Positions 24,903 through 32,966 of a stretch of DNA of 45,450 nt are shown here, one piece after another. The position numbers and the translations under genes are program-made. Each line of letters begins with the position of its first letter. Position 1 is the first letter of the stretch. The notes beneath the pieces are model-generated. The model had not been told where the DNA came from. It worked only from the letters and a program-made list of their open reading frames with translations, and searched no databases. The DNA comes from Solirubrobacter deserti (lineage in GTDB: Bacteria > Actinomycetota > Thermoleophilia > Solirubrobacterales > Solirubrobacteraceae): contig NZ_JAPCID010000056.1 in the NCBI RefSeq assembly GCF_027587175.1, forward strand, positions 1-45,450, read 5' to 3'.

Positions 24903-26590
24903 CGCGCGGACTCGAGGCTCCGCACGGTCTCGCGCAGCTGGACCGCTGCGTCCGTCGGCGGCGCCGCGGGCGCGAGCAGCGCCTCGTAGCGCTCCGCCTC
25001 GGCCTCCAGGAGCCCGCGGGTGCGCTCGAGCAGCATCGTGCGCGCGCGGGCGGCGAGCGTGCGCACGGCCTGGTCGCCCAGCAGCGCCTCGAGGATGCGC
25101 TGGCCCGCCGCGGAGGTCCCGCCCGCGACCGCGAGCTCGGCGCCGGTGAGCCCGCCCGTCTGGGCGAACACCGCCAACATCACCACCAGGCCGGCGCCGT
25201 TGACGCCGAGCGACGCGAAGCGCGCGGTCTGGCGGCGGTTGCCGGCTTCCTTGCGCACGAGCTCGAAGACGTCGCCCTGCCAGGCGCGGACCTCCTCGCG
25301 CGTGCGGTCGAGCAGCGCGGCGGAGGCGGCGTCGAGCCGGCCGGTGCCCTCCAGCAGTGCGCGACCGGCCGGGCGGCTGCGCCAGTCGGTCGCGGCGCGC
25401 TCCGCGGCGCGGTCCGCCGCGGCGTGCACGACCGCGTCGACGTTGGAGCGCACCGCGGCCTGCAGGCGCGCCTCGGGCGCGGGCCCGCCGGTCACGAGCG
25501 AGCGGAGCCGGTCACGCACACGCGAGAGCCGGGACTCGAGCTCGCGCATCAGATCGCCGGTCCCGACGACCTCGTGCCAGCGGGCGAGGACCTCGCCGCG
25601 CAGGAGCGTCCCGCTGCGCAGCGCCTCATCGATCTCGTCCAGCCCGCGCTCGTACGCGCCTTCGACATCGGCGCGCAGCTGGACCGCGGTCGCCTGCTGC
25701 TCATCGAGCGCTTTGCCCACGGCGCCGACGCGCCGCGGCAGGCTCTCGAGCGCGCCGGTGAGCGTGCGGCGGACGAGGTCCGCGCGGCCGGTGGCGTCCG
25801 CCGCCAGGCCGTCGAGCCAGCCGCGGACCGGCGCCAGCGCGGCCGCCGGCAGGCGCCCGTCCTCCAGCGCCGTCTCGGGCACGACCAGCAGCTCGGCGGC
25901 GCCCAGGCCTTGCTCGGCCATCATCGCGCGCAGATGCCCGGAGACCTCGGCGGCGCCTTCGCGCGGCACGCGGTCCAGCACGAGCGAGAGCGCGGTGCCG
26001 CGGTCCCGCGCGCTCTGCAGCAGCTCCCACGGGACGGCGTCGGCGTAGCGGGCCGCGGTGGTCACGAACAGCCACGCGTCGGCCGCCGCCAGCAGCTGGC
26101 GGGCCAGCGCGCGGTTGGTGTCGACCACGGAGTCGATGTCCGGTGAGTCGAGCAGCGCCACGCCCGTCGGCAGCCCGCTCGTCGGCGCGAGCTCCAGGCC
26201 ACCCGGCCCGGCGTCCCGGCCGGTCGTACGGCTCATCCCCGGCAGGATGCGGTCGTCCTCGAACCAGCGCAGGTCGTCCGGATGGCACACGAGCACGGGC
26301 GAGCGGGTCGTCGGCCGCAGCACGCCGGCCGCGCTCACGGGCGCGCCGACGAGGCTGTTGACCAGCGTCGACTTGCCCGCGCCGGTCGAGCCGCCCACGA
26401 CCATCAGCAGCGGCGCCTCCATGCTCTGCAGGCGTGGCAGCAGGTAGTCGTCGATCTGGGCGATCAGCTCGTCGCGCACGTGGCGGGCCTCCTCGGCGCC
26501 CGGCGCCTCCAGCCGCAGCTCGAGGCCCCGCAACGTCCGGCCGAGGCCGGCGAGCCCGTGCGTCAGCGCGGTCGGGGACTGCACGCTCAT
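24899..26590 (-). CDS. Dynamin-like GTPase (first of a pair)
   Basis: The 563-residue protein has a P-loop GSTGAGKST (67-75), a switch-I-like RPTTRSP and a G3-type DSPD (148-151). The G4 position reads LVLDRVP, without the usual N/TKxD. Long heptad-rich helices (about 280-470) and a short hydrophobic segment (about 470-500) follow, then a helical tail. This is the layout of a bacterial dynamin-like or IniA/IniC-type partner. The weak G4 suggests altered guanine specificity or dependence on the downstream GTPase, whose motifs are intact. The ATG at 26590 opens the two-gene unit. Confidence 0.85.
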   Translation of the reverse strand: MSVQSPTALTHGLAGLGRTLRGLELRLEAPGAEEARHVRDELIAQIDDYLLPRLQSMEAPLLMVVGGSTGAGKSTLVNSLVGAPVSAAGVLRPTTRSPVLVCHPDDLRWFEDDRILPGMSRTTGRDAGPGGLELAPTSGLPTGVALLDSPDIDSVVDTNRALARQLLAAADAWLFVTTAARYADAVPWELLQSARDRGTALSLVLDRVPREGAAEVSGHLRAMMAEQGLGAAELLVVPETALEDGRLPAAALAPVRGWLDGLAADATGRADLVRRTLTGALESLPRRVGAVGKALDEQQATAVQLRADVEGAYERGLDEIDEALRSGTLLRGEVLARWHEVVGTGDLMRELESRLSRVRDRLRSLVTGGPAPEARLQAAVRSNVDAVVHAAADRAAERAATDWRSRPAGRALLEGTGRLDAASAALLDRTREEVRAWQGDVFELVRKEAGNRRQTARFASLGVNGAGLVVMLAVFAQTGGLTGAELAVAGGTSAAGQRILEALLGDQAVRTLAARARTMLLERTRGLLEAEAERYEALLAPAAPPTDAAVQLRETVRSLESAR

Positions 26591-26675
26591 GGCGTGACGC
26601 TTCCCACCGCACGCGACAAGCAGTCAGCCCGCGGTCAGATGTCGGCGCGCGTCAACACCTCGAGACCGTCCACGG

Positions 26676-27053
26676 TCAGCAGCCGTCGAGCGCCAGCCAC
26701 TCCGAGTAGCGGGCGCGCTGGTCCGGCCACGACGTCTTGAAGCGGATCTGCGTGTACACGGAGCGGCCGTCGCAGAAGTCGAGCCCGCCCACCTGCACGG
26801 TCGTCCGGTAGCGCGGGAGCGAGCCGTCGCGGTCGCGGTGATTGGCGGTCTGGCGCCCACGCGCCGTCGCGATCGGCTTGCCCCAGCCGCGCCACTTCAG
26901 GCTGGTGAAGTTGGCGCCGCTCGCGCCGCTGCCGACGGCGCACGAGGACGGGTGCTGGCGGAACTTGGACCCGCAGGCCATGACGGTGGCGGCGTTCGCG
27001 GACCCTGCGCCGAGGCCGAGGATGCAGAACGCGAGAAGGCAGACCCTGAGCAT
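26676..27053 (-). CDS. Small secreted protein of unknown function
   Basis: The 125-residue product begins with a signal peptide (MLRVCLLAFCILGLGAGSANA, cleavage after ANA). The mature part has four cysteines (ACGSKF, SSCAVG, FCDG and a terminal DGC), which could form two disulfides, and WRGWGKPIATARG and DFCDGRSVYTQIRFKTSW segments. I do not recognise the family. The frame is open upstream, but ATG 27053 is chosen because the signal peptide starts there. It is 10 bases downstream of the EF-Tu-domain gene. A weak hairpin (26664-26677) overlaps the stop. Confidence 0.75.
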   Translation of the reverse strand: MLRVCLLAFCILGLGAGSANAATVMACGSKFRQHPSSCAVGSGASGANFTSLKWRGWGKPIATARGRQTANHRDRDGSLPRYRTTVQVGGLDFCDGRSVYTQIRFKTSWPDQRARYSEWLALDGC

Positions 27054-27063
27054 GCCCGGCACG

Positions 27064-27474
27064 CTACGCGGCGCCGTTGACCCCGTCTGCCGCTCCATGG
27101 TGTGGTTCACCGAACACCCTGCGCTTCGCGGCCTCGAAGTCGCGCAGCGGCTGGGCGGTGTCGTCCTCGTGCACGGACAGCACCCGCGCACGGCCGACGA
27201 TCCGGTCGCGCTCGAGCAGCGCGACCACGGCGTCGTCGTCCACCCCCCGTCGCGGTAGCTCGTCGAACATCCACGCGCGGGCGATCGCCGAGCCGCCCGG
27301 CGCGACCTCGGCCACCTCCTCGAACACGAGCACCGCCTCGTGCACGATCGGCTCGACGTCGCGGCGGCGCCGTCCGAACGACAGCGACGCGCGATAGCCG
27401 TCGCGCGCGGGCCGTCGCCGCCCGTCGCGCTCCGTCGGCGCGAACTCGACCTCCAATCGCAGGACCACGCTCAT
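27064..27474 (-). CDS. Stand-alone EF-Tu domain III-like protein
   Basis: The 136-residue protein aligns by eye with the third beta-barrel of EF-Tu: LEVEFAPTERDGRRRPARDGYRASLSF matches the GGRxTPxxxGYRPQFYF block, VAPGGSAIARAWM the PGDN strand, and VVALLERDRIVGRARVL the FAIREGGRTVGAGVV strand. No GTPase domain or tRNA-binding domain is present, so it cannot act as an elongation factor. It may bind a protein or RNA through the barrel. ATG 27474 is chosen over an upstream in-frame ATG. A C-terminal extension (about 108-136) is rich in charged residues. It is divergent from the deaminase gene. Confidence 0.72.
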   Translation of the reverse strand: MSVVLRLEVEFAPTERDGRRRPARDGYRASLSFGRRRRDVEPIVHEAVLVFEEVAEVAPGGSAIARAWMFDELPRRGVDDDAVVALLERDRIVGRARVLSVHEDDTAQPLRDFEAAKRRVFGEPHHGAADGVNGAA

Positions 27475-27572
27475 GAGAGGCAGTGTCGCCGTGTTCACGG
27501 ACGGTGTCGTGCGGCAGGGCGGCACCTCGACGGGCGTGCGCGTGAGCGGCACAGCCGGTACTTAATGCCGGT

Positions 27573-28040
27573 GTGATCACCGACACCGACCTGACCTACC
27601 TGCGCCGCGCGGTCGACCTGGCGGCGCAGGCCCTCGAGGCGGGGGACGAGCCGTTCGGCTCGGTCCTCGTCTCCGCGGAGGGCGAGGTGCTCTTCGAGGA
27701 CCACAACCACGTGGTCTCCGGCGACGGGACCCAGCACCCCGAGATCGCCATCGCACGCTGGGCGGGCGCGAACCTGAGCCTGGAGCAGCGCGCGGCCGCG
27801 ACCGTCTACACGTCCGGCGAGCACTGCGCGATGTGCAGCGCGGCGCACGGCTGGGTCGGCCTCGGGCGGATCGTCATCGCCGCGTCCACGGACATGTTCG
27901 TCGCCTGGCGGGAGGAGCTCGGCCGCCCACCGGGGCCGGTCGCGCCGTTGCCGATCACGACCGTGCTCCCCGGCGCCCTCGTCGACGGCCCGGTGCCGGA
28001 GCTCGCCGCCGAGGTCGGCAAGCTCTACAAGGCCTTCTAG
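27573..28040 (+). CDS. Cytidine/guanine-deaminase-fold nucleoside deaminase
   Basis: The 155-residue protein has the zinc deaminase fold: FGSVLVSAEGEVLFEDHNHVV, the first zinc motif as HPEIAIARW and the second as SGEHCAMCSAAHGWVG. Most members have His-Ala-Glu; here it is His-Pro-Glu, which keeps the zinc ligand and catalytic Glu. The second motif has HCxxC where PCxxC is usual, keeping both Cys ligands. The likely reaction is hydrolytic deamination of a base or nucleoside. The GTG at 27573 is the start. Its TAG stop shares CTAG with the convergent MBL-like gene. Confidence 0.85.
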   Translation: MITDTDLTYLRRAVDLAAQALEAGDEPFGSVLVSAEGEVLFEDHNHVVSGDGTQHPEIAIARWAGANLSLEQRAAATVYTSGEHCAMCSAAHGWVGLGRIVIAASTDMFVAWREELGRPPGPVAPLPITTVLPGALVDGPVPELAAEVGKLYKAF

Positions 28041-28669
28041 CCCTCGACCTCGCCCCAGGGCGCGCGGTCCAGCGCCGCCTCGAAGTCCGCGCGCGTGTGC
28101 ACGGGCTCGCCGTGGGAGACGAGCACGTGCTCGAACGGCAGCCCGAGCATCGCGCGCAGCGCCGGCAGCACGCGCGTCTCGTGGTACGGCGTGCTCCACA
28201 CCAGCAGCTCGCCGTGCGGTGCGGTCATGCCGTCGGCGAAGATCAGCGCCTGCTGCTCGGGCAGATACAGCGGCGTCTCGAGCATGTTGCGCCCGTCGTC
28301 GAGCGCGATCAACCCGCCGGGAAGCTCGTCCCCCGGGCGCACCGGCGCGAGCTCGGTCTTCGGGATGTCGTCGCGCCAGTACATCATCGGCCCGTGCGCC
28401 TCTGCCCCGTACCAGCGCGCGAACAGGTCGACGTCCCGCACGTGGTCGGGCTTGATCACGACGACATGGTCGACCTGCTCGATCCGGTCCCACACGGCGC
28501 GCTCGCGCGGGTGCGGCGCGAGTGGGTCCAGCAGCAGCGTGACGCCGCCCGAGCGCACCGCGAACGAGGACACCTCGGAATTCCAGTCATCGTTGCCCGG
28601 TTCCCAGGCCGGATGGGGCTGGCGCCACAGCCACAGGCCGTCCGCCACGTCACGTACCTCGACGCTCAT
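28037..28669 (-). CDS. MBL-fold-like protein with degenerate metal site
   Basis: The 210-residue protein follows the metallo-beta-lactamase fold outline: VEVRDVADGLWLWRQPHP, TLLLDPLAPHPRE, VDHVVVIKPDHVRDVDLFARWYGAEAHGP, LIFADGMTAPHGELLVWS and FEHVLVSHGEP. The canonical HxHxDH is replaced by KPDHVRD, so at most a partial metal site remains, while the late SHGEP histidine persists. It may be a non-catalytic or mono-metal variant. The start ATG at 28669 overlaps the MFS gene stop as ATGA. Confidence 0.8.
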   Translation of the reverse strand: MSVEVRDVADGLWLWRQPHPAWEPGNDDWNSEVSSFAVRSGGVTLLLDPLAPHPRERAVWDRIEQVDHVVVIKPDHVRDVDLFARWYGAEAHGPMMYWRDDIPKTELAPVRPGDELPGGLIALDDGRNMLETPLYLPEQQALIFADGMTAPHGELLVWSTPYHETRVLPALRAMLGLPFEHVLVSHGEPVHTRADFEAALDRAPWGEVEG

Positions 28670-29892
28670 CGCGCGGACTCTACGTGGGCGACGTCCGCGA
28701 GGGCGCGCCAGATCAGCGCGAGGATGAGCGCCGAGCCGGCGAAGCCGAACCAGAACGGCGCGGTGAGCCCCGCGACGCTCGCGAGCACCCCGCCGATCGC
28801 CTGCCCGACCAGGATGCCGCCGTGCACGCCGAGCGAGTAGACGCTGCCGACGCGGCCCTGCAGCTCGGCCGGCGTCGCGCGCATGCGCACGGCCATCGAC
28901 AGCGTCCCCCAGACGAAGATGTGCGCGCCGAACACGACCATGATCGCCATCGCAACCGCGGCGCTGGTGGTCAGGGCGAGCCCGAGGTGGGTGCACGTCT
29001 CGATCGCGAGCCCGACGCGCATCAGCGTCGCCAGTCGGAAGCGCCGCTCGAGCCGGTCGTAGGCGAGCGTGCCGAAGATCCCGCCGACGGCGACGAGCGT
29101 CGAGAGCAGCCCGAACCCGACGGCGCCCAGCCCGAGCCGTCGATCCGCGTACAGGACGAGCACCGACCACGCGGCGCCGAACGTCACGTTGAAGGTGACG
29201 ATCGTGAGCGCGAGCGTCCGCACCGGCGCGTTGCCCCACAGCCACGCGAACCCTTCGCGCACGTCGCGCCACACGTGCGCGGGCGCGTCCGGCCGGGCGA
29301 GCGGCGGCACGCGCATGCGCGTGACGAGCAGCACCGCGAGCGCCATCAGGACGGCCTGGACCATGAACGGCCATGCGCGGCCGGCCGCGAACAGCGCGGC
29401 GCCGAGCGCGGGACCGACGAGCTGGTTGCCCGTCAGGAACCCGGCCATCAACCGCGCGTTGCCGATCCCCAGGTCCGCCTTCTCGATCACCATCGGCAGC
29501 AGCGTGTGCCCGGCGATGTCGGCGAACACCTCCGCGACGCCGAGCGCCAGCATCGCGACCAGCACGACCGCGACGTTCACCGCGTCCGCCGCCAGCGCGC
29601 CCGCCAGCGCCGCCAGCACGCCCACTCGCAGCCCGTTCGCGATCACGACCATCCGTCGCCGGTCGAGCCGGTCCGCGAGCACGCCCGCGTACAGGACGAG
29701 CAGCAGCCACGGCAGCCGCTGCAGCAGCGCGGCGAGCGCCACCAGCAGCGGCTCCTGCGTCTCGGAGGCGATCAGCAGCGGCCCGGCGGCCAGCGCGATC
29801 CCGTCACCCAGATTGCTCAGCCACGAGGAGCCGACCAGCCACCGGAACGCCGCGCCCATGCGGGCCGGCAGGATCGCCTCGACGAGCCGCAC
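28666..29892 (-). CDS. MFS transporter (MFS_3/EntS-like exporter)
   Basis: The 408-residue protein shows 11-12 hydrophobic helices and the MFS loop motif YAGVLADRLDRRRMVVIANGLR between helices 2 and 3. The layout (FRWLVGSSWLSNLGDGIALAAGPLLIAS...) matches the EntS/MFS_3 group of putative drug or siderophore exporters. The GTG at 29892 gives a 408-residue product; an ATG 11 codons in (29859) is an alternative start. It lies 10 bases after the SDR gene and overlaps the MBL-like gene. Confidence 0.88.
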   Translation of the reverse strand: MRLVEAILPARMGAAFRWLVGSSWLSNLGDGIALAAGPLLIASETQEPLLVALAALLQRLPWLLLVLYAGVLADRLDRRRMVVIANGLRVGVLAALAGALAADAVNVAVVLVAMLALGVAEVFADIAGHTLLPMVIEKADLGIGNARLMAGFLTGNQLVGPALGAALFAAGRAWPFMVQAVLMALAVLLVTRMRVPPLARPDAPAHVWRDVREGFAWLWGNAPVRTLALTIVTFNVTFGAAWSVLVLYADRRLGLGAVGFGLLSTLVAVGGIFGTLAYDRLERRFRLATLMRVGLAIETCTHLGLALTTSAAVAMAIMVVFGAHIFVWGTLSMAVRMRATPAELQGRVGSVYSLGVHGGILVGQAIGGVLASVAGLTAPFWFGFAGSALILALIWRALADVAHVESAR

Positions 29893-29902
29893 CCACCCGA
29901 GG

Positions 29903-30568
29903 CTAGGTGGCCAGGGCGGGCTCGGCGCTGAGGTCGGCCTTGGCCTGCGCCGTGTCCTCGTCGGCGATCACTTCCAGCGCGTCGGCTTCGAGCCCGTCGA
30001 CCGCCTGCCGGACGACGTCCGCCGGGTCGTTCTTCGGGATGTCCCAGCCGGCCATCATGTCGGTGTCGGTCGCGCTCAGGTAGACGCCCGTGACGAGCGT
30101 GTCCGGCAGCTCCAGGCGCACGGTGTTGGTGAGGCTCCACTGCGCCGCCTTCGACGCCGCGTAGCCGCCCGCGCCCGCGTACGAGATCCACGAGAGCCGG
30201 GAGTTCATGTTCAGGATCGCGCGCAGCGGCGTGAAGGCGCGGATCACGTTCAGCGTGCCGAAGAAGTTCGTCTCCAGCTCGCGGCGGATCTTGTCCAGGT
30301 CCCCCGTCACGAGGTTCTGGTGCAGCGAGACGCCGGCGTTGTTGATGAGCACGTCGACGTCGGGCGCGGCGGCCGCGGCGCGCGCGACCGACTCGGGATC
30401 GGTGATGTCGAGCGCGATCGGGACGACGCCGGGAAGGTCGATCGTCCGCGGGTCACGCGCGGCGGCGTAGACCTTGGCCGCGCCGCGTTCGAGCAACTGC
30501 TGGGCGAAGTGGCGGCCGAGGCCGCGGTTGGCGCCCGTGACGAGCGCCGTGGTGCCGTTCAAGTTCAT
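29903..30568 (-). CDS. Short-chain dehydrogenase, slightly shortened
   Basis: The 221-residue SDR has the cofactor motif VTGANRGLGRHF, DVLINNAGVSL and the GGYAASKAAQ catalytic Tyr/Lys, with Ser upstream in NSRLSW. It is shorter than close relatives (about 235). The usual glycine-rich stretch before the catalytic-serine strand (typically a PVLAxxGGGAIxN-type block) is missing, with AFTPLRAILNMNS instead, which suggests a deletion of roughly seven codons. ATG 30568 is chosen because the Rossmann strand follows at once. It is divergent from the AraC regulator at 30633, its probable regulator. Confidence 0.87.
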   Translation of the reverse strand: MNLNGTTALVTGANRGLGRHFAQQLLERGAAKVYAAARDPRTIDLPGVVPIALDITDPESVARAAAAAPDVDVLINNAGVSLHQNLVTGDLDKIRRELETNFFGTLNVIRAFTPLRAILNMNSRLSWISYAGAGGYAASKAAQWSLTNTVRLELPDTLVTGVYLSATDTDMMAGWDIPKNDPADVVRQAVDGLEADALEVIADEDTAQAKADLSAEPALAT

Positions 30569-30632
30569 GGCTTCAGAGGCTAAGCTGCAGCGTGAGCCAA
30601 TCAATGACTGTCGGAAGCGAATCGATATCCAG

Positions 30633-31511
30633 ATGACTCAGGACGTTCTCGCCGACATCCTGGCCGTGACCGGCGTGCGCGGCGTGCTCGGCGCCCGCAT
30701 CGACGCCGGCACCGACTGGGCGTGGCACGCGAGCCGCGTCGACGGCGCCGCGCTCCATGCCGTGACGCACGGCAGCGTGTGGTTCACCGTCGGCGGCGGT
30801 GAGCCGTTCGAGCTCGCGGCCGGCGACGTGATCCTGCTCCCGCACGGCAGCGAGCACACGCTCGGCAGCGACCCGGTCATCCGCGCGTCGAGCACGTACG
30901 AGGCGATCTCGGAGGGCATCGGCCGGATCGGCACGGGCGAGGTCCGCGCCCGCATCCTGTGCGCCCACTACGAGTACGACACGCCGCCGTTCCAGTCGCT
31001 GCCGGACGTGGTCGTGCTGCGCGGCGCGGACGAGCTCGAGGACACGATCCGGCTGCTCGGCCGCGAGCTCGCGCACCCGCGGCTCGCCACGGCCGTGATC
31101 CTCGACAGCCTCGTGGACATCCTGCTCGTCCAGCTGCTGCGGGCGTGGCTGCCCGAGCAGCCGACGTGGCTCGGCGCGCTGCGCGACCCGGTGGTGGGCG
31201 CGGCCGTCGCCAAGCTGCACGCGGACCCCGCGCGCGAGTGGACGACCGCCACGCTCGCGCGGGAGACCGCGGTCTCGCGCGCGACGCTCACGCGGCGCTT
31301 CGCCGCCGTCCTGGGCGAGGCGCCCGCCACCTACCTCACGCGCTGGCGGATGAGCCTCGCCGCGCAGCGCCTGCGCGAGGGCGACGAGCCGCTCGAGCAG
31401 GTCGCGGCGGCCGTCGGCTACACGTCGGTGTACGCCTTCAGCCGCGCGTTCCGCCGCGCCCGCGGGGTCCCGCCCGGCCGCTTTCGCGCAGCCGCGCGAG
31501 TGTCTACGTAG
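30633..31511 (+). CDS. AraC-family regulator with cupin (AraC_binding/Cupin_6) domain
   Basis: The 292-residue protein has an N-terminal cupin (about 10-160: HAVTHGSVWFTVGGGEPFELAAGDVILLPHGSEHTL) and a C-terminal AraC double helix-turn-helix (about 190-285: TLARETAVSRATLTRRFAAVLGEAPATYLTRWRM, LEQVAAAVGYTSVYAFSRAFRRARGVPPGRF). This arrangement is common in regulators of adjacent oxidoreductases; the SDR at 29903-30568 is divergent from it with a 64-base shared gap. The earlier open frame is ignored because the ATG at 30633 starts the cupin fold. Confidence 0.9.
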   Translation: MTQDVLADILAVTGVRGVLGARIDAGTDWAWHASRVDGAALHAVTHGSVWFTVGGGEPFELAAGDVILLPHGSEHTLGSDPVIRASSTYEAISEGIGRIGTGEVRARILCAHYEYDTPPFQSLPDVVVLRGADELEDTIRLLGRELAHPRLATAVILDSLVDILLVQLLRAWLPEQPTWLGALRDPVVGAAVAKLHADPAREWTTATLARETAVSRATLTRRFAAVLGEAPATYLTRWRMSLAAQRLREGDEPLEQVAAAVGYTSVYAFSRAFRRARGVPPGRFRAAARVST

Positions 31512-31644
31512 CGCGTCGCTCGCGCGGCGTTTCGTCGCGCTCCAGGCTCACCTGCACCGTGTCGCCGGTCGAGAGGCCGGCCTCGGCCCGGAACGCGTTC
31601 GTCAGCCCGAGCACGGCCTCGAGCCTGACGACGATCGGCGCAGC
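31504..31644 (-). pseudogene. DUF1905 gene remnant (C-terminal part only)
   Basis: On the minus strand an open stretch after an in-frame TAG (31645-31647) encodes VVRLEAVLGLTNAFRAEAGLS, then TGDTVQVSLERDETPRE up to a TAG at 31504. It closely resembles the C-terminal half of DUF1905 proteins (LSxxxRxAAGVxxGDxVxVxLELDTEPR). No start codon or N-terminal half is present, and the 3' end overlaps the AraC gene by eight bases. It appears to be a decayed gene. Confidence 0.65.
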
Positions 31645-31703
31645 CTACAGCGCTCCAAGATCCTGCCAATGTCGCGCCAAGGCCGATGCCGCAGAGTCCT
31701 GTC

Positions 31704-31736
31704 GCGGCGGGCGATTCCCCCCGGATCGCCCGCCGC
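31704..31736 (-). terminator. Perfect 12-bp hairpin, likely terminator
   Basis: Perfect 12-base arms (31704-31715 and 31725-31736, GCGGCGGGCGAT/ATCGCCCGCCGC) with a nine-base loop lie 10 bases past the stop of the minus-strand SDR gene and could also end the convergent AraC transcript. There is no T-tract. Confidence 0.7.
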
Positions 31737-31745
31737 TGAACCCGC

Positions 31746-32471
31746 TCAGCCGCGGCCGACGTAGGGCATCTTGGTCGCCATCACGGTCATGTACTGGACG
31801 TTGGCGTCGAGCGGGAGCGCCGCCATCTGCGCGACCGCGCGTCCGACGTGCGCCACGTCCATCGTGGGCTCTGGCGCGAGCGAGCCGTCGGCCTGCAGCA
31901 CGCCGCCGCTCATCCGCGCGGTCATGTCCGTGGCCGCGTTGCCGATGTCGATCTGGCCGCACGCGATGTCGAACTCACGGCCCTCCAGCGAAAGCGACTT
32001 GGTGATCCCCGTGACCGCGTGCTTGGTCGCGTTGTAGGCGATCGCCTGCGGGCGCGGGACGTAAGCCGAGAGCGAGCCGTTGTTGATGATGCGCCCGCCG
32101 CGCGGGTCCTGCGCGGCCATCACCCGGAACGCAGCCTGCGCGCACAGGAAGGTGCCGGTGAGATTGACGTCCACGACGGCCTGCCACTCGTCGTAGGTGA
32201 TCTCGGCCACGGGCTTGGTGAGCCCGGCGCCCGCGTTGTTGAACAGCAGGTCGATCCGGCCGTAGGCCTGCTGGACCTTGGTGAACAGCGACGCGACGGA
32301 GTCGGGGTCCGTGACGTCGGTCGGCACCGCGAGCCCGTTCGCGTCACCGAGCGTCTCGAGCAGCGGCGCCTCCCGCCGGCCGGCCGCGACGACCGTCCAG
32401 CCGTCCGCGCTAAGGGCCTGCGCGGCCGCTCTCCCTATGCCGGAACCGGCTCCGGTGACGACGGCGATCAT
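31746..32471 (-). CDS. Short-chain dehydrogenase/reductase
   Basis: The 241-residue classical SDR has [16 protein letters not shown], the structural LFNNAGAGL, the catalytic Ser in [12 protein letters not shown] and the YNATK catalytic Tyr/Lys. The C-terminus has an unusual ending ([17 protein letters not shown]), as found in a group of actinobacterial SDRs. The substrate is unknown. The ATG at 32471 begins at the Rossmann strand. It is divergent from the small gene at 32635. Confidence 0.9.
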   Translation of the reverse strand: MIAVVTGAGSGIGRAAAQALSADGWTVVAAGRREAPLLETLGDANGLAVPTDVTDPDSVASLFTKVQQAYGRIDLLFNNAGAGLTKPVAEITYDEWQAVVDVNLTGTFLCAQAAFRVMAAQDPRGGRIINNGSLSAYVPRPQAIAYNATKHAVTGITKSLSLEGREFDIACGQIDIGNAATDMTARMSGGVLQADGSLAPEPTMDVAHVGRAVAQMAALPLDANVQYMTVMATKMPYVGRG

Positions 32472-32634
32472 GACCGCCGGATCGTAAGGGGTCGGCGTAC
32501 GGATCGCGCACCATCCGCCTGATGTAAGGGGTGCGTCTCAGCACGAAGATGGAGTCATGTTCAACCAGCGACCGCGAAACCAAGACTCGATGCGAGCACG
32601 CATTGGTCGCCTGACTCGACGCAAGGAGATCCCC

Positions 32635-32913
32635 GTGACCCATTCCACGCTGCGGATCCGCCCGGCCCGCACGACGGACGCGGCCGCGATCGAGCGGCTG
32701 GCCGCGCTGGACTCCAGCCACGCTCCCGGCGGCGACGTCCTGATCGCCGAGGTGGGCGACGAGCTGTGGGCCGCGCTGTCGCTCGACGACGGGCACGCCG
32801 TCGCCGACCCGCTGCGCCCGAGCGCCGACGCCGTCCTGATGCTCGGCGCCCGCGGGCGCCAGCTGCGCCGCGGCGAGCGTCGCCGGTCGCACGCGCGCGT
32901 GCGCTTCGCCTGA
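32635..32913 (+). CDS. Small actinobacterial hypothetical protein (GNAT-N-terminus-like)
   Basis: The 92-residue protein (RIRPARTTDAAAIERLAALDS, then GDVLIAEVGDELWAALSLDDGHAVADPLRPSADAVLMLGARGRQLRR) resembles a family of short proteins found repeatedly in Solirubrobacterales. They look like the first half of a GNAT acetyltransferase without the acetyl-CoA loop. The GTG at 32635 is preceded by AAGGAG eight bases upstream, which fixes the start. Confidence 0.75.
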   Translation: MTHSTLRIRPARTTDAAAIERLAALDSSHAPGGDVLIAEVGDELWAALSLDDGHAVADPLRPSADAVLMLGARGRQLRRGERRRSHARVRFA

Positions 32914-32966
32914 GTGACCTCCGGCGCTGGCGTTCATGCCAGCGCCGGATATAAGCTCGCCCCTTC

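Noticed and set aside
26664-26677. GACCGT/ACGGTC hairpin at the end of the small secreted protein gene
   Set aside because: Only six pairs with a two-base loop overlapping the stop codon; a terminator is possible but not supported.
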